This document shows positions 7,383-12,818 of a DNA stretch of 12,818 nt, piece after piece (positions within the stretch are counted from its first letter, which is position 1; the number at the start of each line of letters is the position of its first letter). Source of the stretch: Thiotrichales bacterium HSG1. GTDB taxonomy: Bacteria; Pseudomonadota; Gammaproteobacteria; Beggiatoales; Beggiatoaceae. Below the pieces are notes generated by a model, which made no database searches, was not told the DNA's origin, and saw only the letters and a program-made list of their open reading frames with translations. Location of the stretch: assembly GCA_030378125.1 (NCBI GenBank), contig JAUCGN010000032.1, positions 1-12,818 of the forward strand, read 5' to 3'. The position numbers and the translations under genes are program-made.

Positions 7383-10300
7383 ATGCAAATTATAGTCTTA
7401 GGGATGCACCGATCTGGCACTTCTATGGTAGCTAGATTGTTAAATATGATGGGGGCCTATTTTGGCCCAGACAATGTTGCAATGCAACCAACCAAAGCTA
7501 ATCCAAAAGGTTATTGGGAACGGGAAGACATTTGGCATTTAAACGATGCTATTTTTAGAAAATTGGAACTGTCATGGGACAATATCAGTGATTTTGACGC
7601 AACTAAACTCACTACAGACATACAGCAAGAATTCGCTCCTGACATTCGAAAGATAGTTTTTAGTTTAGACGCTAATCGTCCTTGGATGATTAAAGACCCA
7701 CGTTTATGTCTATTACTGAACGTATGGAAACCACTATTGGAAGTACCGGTTTGCGTATATGTATATCGTGATCCTATCCAAGTCGCACAATCATTGACAA
7801 CTCGTGAGAATGCCAATGCAACTATTGATGGATCTATCCTTCATAACGTTCATCTAGCTGATTATTCTAAAGATAAAGCAAATTTTCCAATCAATTTAGG
7901 TGTAGCATTGTGGGAAAAATATACTCTTAATGCTTTGGCCAGCTCTGAAAATTTACCAAGAATATTAATTTCTTTCCACGATCTATTTGCTAACCCAATT
8001 GCCACAGCCAATAACTTGTATAAAAGTTTACTTGCCCATGAAGTACAAGGTTTGCGTTTACCTTCTGACAAAGAAATATTGGCTTATTTGGAACCAAAAT
8101 TATGTCATGCTCATGGAGATAATAATTTACAAAAAAAACACGTTAATTCTCAACAAACTAAACTAATTAAATCTTTCCAAAAAGGTAAAATATTTAAATT
8201 AAACCCATTGCCAACTTTGTCTGCTGGTGCAAGTGAAATTTTGGTTGAATATCAGAATAAATTGTTGGCTGCTAATAAGATATTGGGTGTTTGGCAAGAA
8301 GTTGGTAAGCGTGATAAAGATATTATTCGATTAAATCAAGAAGTTGCTGATCTAAACCAAAAAGTAACTGAACGTGATCAAGAAACATTAAACCAGCAAG
8401 AGCATTTTTCTCAATTAAGAGAACATATTGAAAAATTAGAACAAGCTTTGCAAACTAAAGAATTGGAAAACCAGCAACTTCAACAACAAGTCACTAATTC
8501 TAACCAAGAAATTCTCACTAAAGTTCAACAGATTGATTCTCAAACTCAACAGATTAATTCGTTGACGGAACAATTTGAGCATCAGCGTCATGATATTCAA
8601 AGACTTACATATTGGATATCAGCTTTGGATAACGACATTGCAGCAGTGTTTAACTCATTAACTTGGCGGTCTGGTAATCTACTCACTCAAATAGCTCTTA
8701 AACTAATGTTTAGAAAGGCTGATTTTACTGCCAAAGACCATATTTTGGTGACAATGCGAGAAATTGCAGAACATAAGTTTCATTCTGTCGCCGAACACCT
8801 ATTGCCTAAAGCAGTAACTCAAGAGTTGATTATTGATCGTGAAACTTTTAGACCATCAGCTTCAACTTTGCCAGATATAAAAACTTATGAGTTATGGTAT
8901 GATTTGCATCAATGTCAAGTTAAAGAATTAGATCAACAAAAGGCACAAAACTGGCAAAAATTACCGTTAATTTCGATTGTTATCCCATTGTTTAATAGTG
9001 TACCTAGATGGTTGGAAAAATTGTTGTCTAGTGTCCATGCTCAAACCTATTCGGAATGGGAATGTATTCTAATTGATGACGCTTCTACCGAAGATAAACA
9101 TTTATCAGTGGTCGAAAAATGGTGTCGACAGGATAATCGTTTTCGTCTAGTTCAACATGAGCAAAATAAAGGAGTTAGCGATACTTCTCAAACTGGAGTT
9201 GAAAATGCACGAGGAACTTATATTTGTGTTGTTGACCATGATGATGAACTGGAACCACAGGCATTGTTTGAAGTAGCTAAAGTCATTAATGGACAACAAC
9301 CAGATGTGATATATTCCGATGAAATGTTGACGAATGAAGATGGACCGATGATAAATTTGGTGTTTAGGCCAGATTTTGATTATTACTTTTTGTTAAGTCA
9401 TCCTTATATAGTACATCTAACTGTTATTAAACGAGATATTTTATTAGAAGTGGGTGGTTTTACTTCCGGTTTGACAGTTAGTCAAGATTACGATTTATTA
9501 TTACGAATCGCTGCTACTACTCAATTTTTTGTTCATATTCCAAAAATATTATATCGTTGGCGTACCCATACAAGTTCTACTGGACATCAACAAGCTCATA
9601 ACGTAATGTCTGTTTCACAAACGGCTTTGAACAATCACTTGCGTCTAAAAGGTTTAGATGCTACTCAAGCTTGGGCTACTGAAGGGTTTTCTTTTAACTT
9701 TTTTAGAATTCGTTATAAGATAGAACCAGTCACAGTTTCAATTATCATACCTACCAAAGATAAAGTAGATTTATTAAAGACTTGCATTGAATCTGTATTA
9801 CAAAAAACCTTTCTGCCTTCAGGGGTAAAACTGGAAATTTTAGTAGTTGATAACGGTTCTGAACAACCGGAAACTTTAGCTTATTTTGAGGAGCTAAAAA
9901 CTGCTGGTCATCAAGTTATCAATGCACCAGGGACATTTAATTTTTCTTGGCTAAATAATAAGGCAGTTGAACACGCTTCCGGCTCATTGCTGTTATTTAT
10001 GAATAATGATATTGAAGTGATAGAAGCTGGTTGGCTAGAAGCTATGGTTGAGTTGATGGCTATGCAGGAAGTTGCAGCTGTTGGGGCAAAATTACTCTAT
10101 CCTGATGGTTTAATTCAACATGCTGGTGTTCTGTTAGGGATTAATGGCCCAGCTTCTCATGATCATCAATTCTTTCCTGAATTAGAAAATAACAATATGG
10201 CTGGAGGACATAATCATGCATTATTGGTTATAAGAGAATGTATGGCCGTCACGGCTGCTTGTATGCTAGTTCGCCGTTCGGCTTTTGATGCCGTTGGTGG

Positions 10301-10565
10301 ATTTGATGAGCAGTTGGCAGTTGGATTTGGAGATACTGACTTATGCCTACGCCTCCGTGCAGATAATCACAAATGTCTGTTTACACCTTATGCTCGTCTG
10401 ATTCACCATGAGTCTGCAACTCGTGGTTACCAACATGATGATCCACACCCAGAAGACAGAGATTTATTTTATAAACGCTGGGGTGATTTGATTGAAAAAG
10501 GCGATCCATTTTATAACTCTAACTTACAAAAAGTTGGGAAGATGTTTGAACCAGAACAGGATTAA
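7383..10565 (+). CDS. Sulfotransferase-like / coiled-coil / double GT2 glycosyltransferase fusion
   Basis: This 1060-residue protein combines three activities or parts. Residues 1-270 resemble a PAPS-dependent sulfotransferase: an N-terminal P-loop GMHRSGTS (7-14), KDPR (104-107) and the 3'-phosphate-type motif YRDP..VAQSL (128-138). Residues about 305-410 are a Gln/Glu-rich coiled coil, followed by FNSLTWR (423-429), a linker often seen in large glycosyltransferases. The first GT2 domain (about 527-740) has SIVIPLFN, DDAS (565-568) and DHDD (618-621). The second (about 784-1040) has SIIIPTKD, VDNGS (822-826), NNDIE (874-878) and GDTDLCLR (983-990) near the probable base. There is no signal peptide or membrane span, so it should act in the cytoplasm, probably building and perhaps sulfating a surface polysaccharide or glycolipid. 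The start has GAAGAG at 7371-7376 and lies 33 bases after sucD. No other polysaccharide genes are near. Sugar donors and acceptors cannot be read from the sequence, and the sulfotransferase activity is inferred. Confidence 0.88.
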   Translation: MQIIVLGMHRSGTSMVARLLNMMGAYFGPDNVAMQPTKANPKGYWEREDIWHLNDAIFRKLELSWDNISDFDATKLTTDIQQEFAPDIRKIVFSLDANRPWMIKDPRLCLLLNVWKPLLEVPVCVYVYRDPIQVAQSLTTRENANATIDGSILHNVHLADYSKDKANFPINLGVALWEKYTLNALASSENLPRILISFHDLFANPIATANNLYKSLLAHEVQGLRLPSDKEILAYLEPKLCHAHGDNNLQKKHVNSQQTKLIKSFQKGKIFKLNPLPTLSAGASEILVEYQNKLLAANKILGVWQEVGKRDKDIIRLNQEVADLNQKVTERDQETLNQQEHFSQLREHIEKLEQALQTKELENQQLQQQVTNSNQEILTKVQQIDSQTQQINSLTEQFEHQRHDIQRLTYWISALDNDIAAVFNSLTWRSGNLLTQIALKLMFRKADFTAKDHILVTMREIAEHKFHSVAEHLLPKAVTQELIIDRETFRPSASTLPDIKTYELWYDLHQCQVKELDQQKAQNWQKLPLISIVIPLFNSVPRWLEKLLSSVHAQTYSEWECILIDDASTEDKHLSVVEKWCRQDNRFRLVQHEQNKGVSDTSQTGVENARGTYICVVDHDDELEPQALFEVAKVINGQQPDVIYSDEMLTNEDGPMINLVFRPDFDYYFLLSHPYIVHLTVIKRDILLEVGGFTSGLTVSQDYDLLLRIAATTQFFVHIPKILYRWRTHTSSTGHQQAHNVMSVSQTALNNHLRLKGLDATQAWATEGFSFNFFRIRYKIEPVTVSIIIPTKDKVDLLKTCIESVLQKTFLPSGVKLEILVVDNGSEQPETLAYFEELKTAGHQVINAPGTFNFSWLNNKAVEHASGSLLLFMNNDIEVIEAGWLEAMVELMAMQEVAAVGAKLLYPDGLIQHAGVLLGINGPASHDHQFFPELENNNMAGGHNHALLVIRECMAVTAACMLVRRSAFDAVGGFDEQLAVGFGDTDLCLRLRADNHKCLFTPYARLIHHESATRGYQHDDPHPEDRDLFYKRWGDLIEKGDPFYNSNLQKVGKMFEPEQD

Positions 10566-10896
10566 AAGGTAAACTCATTGAGATAAGGTTTTTTAATATG
10601 ATTTTCTTGGTGACAAACATTCAATGTTATTTCGTTAAACAACAATTCTGTTCCATAATTATAACAATGAGTTAACATTATTTCTAGTTTAAAACAATTA
10701 AAATCTTCGGTAGTCCTGCATAGGGTAGTGTTATCTCTAAAAAATCTGTTAAGTATCAAGTAAATAATATATTTATCACTATGCATTACAGGACTACCAA
10801 ATCTTCTGCCTCTACTCCTTCATCAATTATTTCTACAATTTTTAAATATTTTATCACTCCAGAGACTATACCCAAGTGTTCTAAGCATTTATGAGA
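10562..10896 (-). pseudogene. Decayed transposase remnant, IS1634-like (DUF4277 N-terminal region)
   Basis: Two minus-strand frames resemble consecutive parts of the N-terminal region of IS1634-type transposases. Frame A (10896 down to the TAA at 10788-10786) has no start codon and reads CLEHLGIVSGVIKYLKIVEI then IDE, close to the family opening 'LDHLGIVAGVI..LGIVE.ID'. Frame B (10786 down to 10562, 74 codons) reads TTEDFNCFKLEIMLTHCYNY then GTELLFNEI, matching the later 'F(N)D..LGR.LD..Y..G..ELF..IA' block. The conserved stretch normally lying between them (family pattern TGQAV..MVLNGLGF) is missing, and the catalytic domain is absent. The gene is therefore broken by a frame change, an internal deletion and a 3' truncation that stops at the end of the glycosyltransferase gene. 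The remnant fills most of the spacer between two convergent genes. The family match is from memory of the pattern. I cannot identify IS ends or target duplications. Confidence 0.65.
10709..10798. repeat. Imperfect 15-bp inverted repeat inside the transposase remnant
   Basis: GGTAGTCCTGCATAG at 10709-10723 is repeated in inverted orientation at 10779-10798, where it is interrupted by five extra bases (CTATGC-ATTAC-AGGACTACC). The outer 9-10 bp pair perfectly and the spacer is 55 bases. It lies within the decayed transposase and spans the junction of its two frames. It may be a scar of the rearrangement that broke the gene. It does not look like a terminator, since the loop is long and no T-run follows. 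Confidence 0.5.
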
Positions 10897-10944
10897 TTAT
10901 AAATGGTCTGAAAATTTATGCCATCATGTACTAACATATTTAAT

Positions 10945-12818
10945 CTAAAAAATATACTTAACCCCGATATAATAATATCCACCTCCAAAACCAGCCGGTG
11001 AAGACACCGGATATTTAGACCCAAAACTACCAGCATAAACAGCATCAGAAGGATAACTATTAAACAAATTCTCTGCCCCCAAAACAAACTCCCACTGCTT
11101 AAAAGCACCAAACCCAAGTTCAAAATCCAATGTCACCTGAGCATCCAACTCCGTCATTCGAGCTTCCGATATATAGTATTCGGTCAAAGGTCCATAATAA
11201 TTTAACCGAACCACAGATCGCCATCGTCCTTCCCTATGCAAAAACGACAATATACTCCGCAAAGAAGGCAACTGCTCCTCCAACTGTCGCATCCGCAAAT
11301 TACTCAAACTTGGTCCTTGCCCGGTTACTTCAGTAATATTATAATTAACCGCCAAAGCTAATTTACTACGGCTTCCCTCTCGCCAACTAAACGGAATAGT
11401 TCCAACAAAATCCACTCCCTCAGTTCGAGTTGCAAAATCATTACTAAAGAAATTAACTCTAGTGAATTGATTAGCATTTCTATAACCCAACGCCAACAGA
11501 GCAGCCCGATCTGCATCACCAATTAATTCATTTGAGGTCAAAGTTATGCGATCCTGCATATCAATATGATAGAAATCCAGCGTCATATTGAACTTTTTAC
11601 TTTCCCACAAAACTCCTAAACTATAGTTTTCCGAAGTTTCTGGTCTAAGAGGACTAGCTAGTTCAGAAAATAACGGCAATTGCTGTGCTACTGATGCAGG
11701 CAAAGTGGCAGTGGTTGACAAGCCTCCGCTAGAATTAAAAGATACTGTAGATTGGGCAAATTGTTGCTGACCCGGAGTTGGAGCATGGAATCCAGTTGAC
11801 AATGTTCCCCTGACTTTAAACCGTTCTGTTAACCTAACCAAACTAGATAACTTAAAATTAGTATCAGCCCCAACATCACTAAAATCTTCATACCGAATTG
11901 CAGCACCCAAAGTCCAGTTATCAGTAATATCAGTTTCAATATCTGCATAAGCAGAAACATTGTTACGGATGGCGGTAAAGGAAGTGGTTGGATTAAAAGA
12001 ACCAAAACCTAAAGTACCCACTGAGATTCCTTGGGTTCCTTGTGCTGTCATGGTATAAGGCCCAATATCCCAAGCTTCACGCTGCCCCGGTTCCTGTTGA
12101 TATTTTTCTTGATGCCATTCAAGACCAACCGCTAAATTAATAGGTGAGGCAAAACTGGATGTTAAGGGATAAGTCAGTTGAGTATTAACAGTTTGCTCTT
12201 CCTGAATACGGGAGCCAACATCTAAAAAGTTAGGGCTATATGGTCCAAAAGTTGGGTTAAAATTAGCAAAAGTTCGATAGCTAGCTTCGTTGCGGCCAAC
12301 AGTAAAACTAACATCAAAAATAGCATCACTAGCAAAATTATTGCGAAAGCCCAAAGAGACAGAATAATCTTCATTTATGCCCGAAAACCAAGGTGCAGTT
12401 CCGCCCGGAAAATCTTCCAGAAATGAGAAACAATTCGGATCGTTCCGCAACCTCTCAATAGCTGCCAAATCTGCATTTACGGCACTCTCATCAGACAAGT
12501 CTGGTATCGTCAATGCGGGACATCCTCCAGAACCATTCTGATCAAATACTATACGTTCATCACCAATCGCAAATACACCTTCCCGTGCTGGATTGCGGAA
12601 AAAGAATCCAATGAGATTTTCTCTCTTATTATAGTTAGCAAATCCGTATACATCAGTTCCTTTAGCAATTGGAACATCAAGATTAGCAAACAGCTTGATA
12701 TTATCTTCTATTTTTGGTGCACCCCACCATATAGCCGGGTCTCGAATATCTGTGTAACCGGCATCAACAAATTGTTGTGTGCTGTCAGCTTGTTGGGCAC
12801 GATTAGTTCGATCAGTAT
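10945..12818 (-). CDS. TonB-dependent outer-membrane receptor, C-terminal part (N-terminus outside the window)
   Basis: The minus-strand frame is open from the TAG at 10945-10947 to the right edge, giving 623 residues without a true start. A TTG at 12511-12513 lies within the open frame and is not the start. The protein is the beta-barrel part of a TonB-dependent receptor, which imports a ligand such as a siderophore, a vitamin or a carbohydrate using TonB energy. Evidence: long alternating aromatic/polar strands throughout (for example VYGFANYNKRENLIGFFFRNP near the right edge, SLGFRN, LAVGLEW), the late motif LGAENLFNSYP near the end, and the final GGYYYIGVKYIF, which ends in the Phe needed by the BAM machinery. 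The signal peptide, TonB box and plug lie outside the window. Two cysteines (in GGCPAL and DPNCFSF) sit in a probable extracellular loop and could form a disulfide. The ligand is unknown. The gene converges on the glycosyltransferase; no clear terminator separates them. Confidence 0.92.
   Translation of the reverse strand, partial: TDRTNRAQQADSTQQFVDAGYTDIRDPAIWWGAPKIEDNIKLFANLDVPIAKGTDVYGFANYNKRENLIGFFFRNPAREGVFAIGDERIVFDQNGSGGCPALTIPDLSDESAVNADLAAIERLRNDPNCFSFLEDFPGGTAPWFSGINEDYSVSLGFRNNFASDAIFDVSFTVGRNEASYRTFANFNPTFGPYSPNFLDVGSRIQEEQTVNTQLTYPLTSSFASPINLAVGLEWHQEKYQQEPGQREAWDIGPYTMTAQGTQGISVGTLGFGSFNPTTSFTAIRNNVSAYADIETDITDNWTLGAAIRYEDFSDVGADTNFKLSSLVRLTERFKVRGTLSTGFHAPTPGQQQFAQSTVSFNSSGGLSTTATLPASVAQQLPLFSELASPLRPETSENYSLGVLWESKKFNMTLDFYHIDMQDRITLTSNELIGDADRAALLALGYRNANQFTRVNFFSNDFATRTEGVDFVGTIPFSWREGSRSKLALAVNYNITEVTGQGPSLSNLRMRQLEEQLPSLRSILSFLHREGRWRSVVRLNYYGPLTEYYISEARMTELDAQVTLDFELGFGAFKQWEFVLGAENLFNSYPSDAVYAGSFGSKYPVSSPAGFGGGYYYIGVKYIF

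Noticed and set aside
10566..10605. Possible terminator just after the glycosyltransferase stop
   Set aside because: There is a T-run (GGTTTTTT) but only a 3-bp CTC/GAG stem before it, too weak to call.
10881..11123. 80-codon minus-strand frame overlapping the end of the receptor gene
   Set aside because: It is an alternative frame of the receptor sequence that runs into the spacer; the receptor frame is clearly the real one, ending in a proper barrel C-terminus.
12511..12513. TTG as the start of the TonB-dependent receptor
   Set aside because: The frame stays open with receptor-like sequence to the window edge, so the true start lies outside.

Overview
The window looks like chromosomal DNA from an AT-rich gammaproteobacterium. 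The housekeeping proteins (GrpE, DnaK, SucC, SucD) read like gammaproteobacterial or close proteobacterial family members. A TonB-dependent outer-membrane receptor shows that the cell is Gram-negative. I cannot place it to genus from sequence alone.

Layout. (1) Positions 1-2403 form a chaperone block: the 3' part of grpE, then dnaK, then a strong intrinsic terminator. A good match to a sigma-32 heat-shock promoter sits at the 3' end of grpE and would give dnaK its own heat-shock start. dnaJ does not follow dnaK. (2) Positions 2404-2691 look empty at first sight, but the minus strand carries a 55-codon ORF for a small protein with two probable membrane segments, divergent from the next gene. 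(3) Positions 2692-10565 hold five tightly packed plus-strand genes: a cNMP-domain/CBS/DUF294 nucleotidyltransferase-like protein, a DEDDh 3'-5' exonuclease coupled to it by a TAATG overlap, sucC, sucD, and a 1060-residue protein that joins a sulfotransferase-like domain, a coiled coil and two GT2 glycosyltransferase domains. (4) Positions 10562-10896 hold the decayed remains of a transposase resembling the N-terminal part of IS1634-type (DUF4277) enzymes, split over two frames on the minus strand, with a local imperfect inverted repeat inside it. (5) Positions 10945-12818 hold the C-terminal 623 residues of a TonB-dependent receptor on the minus strand, running off the right edge.

How the genes work together. 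GrpE is the nucleotide-exchange factor of DnaK. SucC and SucD form succinyl-CoA synthetase of the TCA cycle. The DUF294 protein and the exonuclease look like one functional pair, and their close linkage to sucCD suggests co-transcription. The large glycosyltransferase follows sucD by 33 bases and probably acts on a surface polysaccharide; no other polysaccharide genes are visible. The observations most worth following up are the hidden small membrane protein, the sulfotransferase/double-GT2 fusion, and the heat-shock promoter inside grpE. I see no clear defence system, CRISPR array, tRNA or rRNA.
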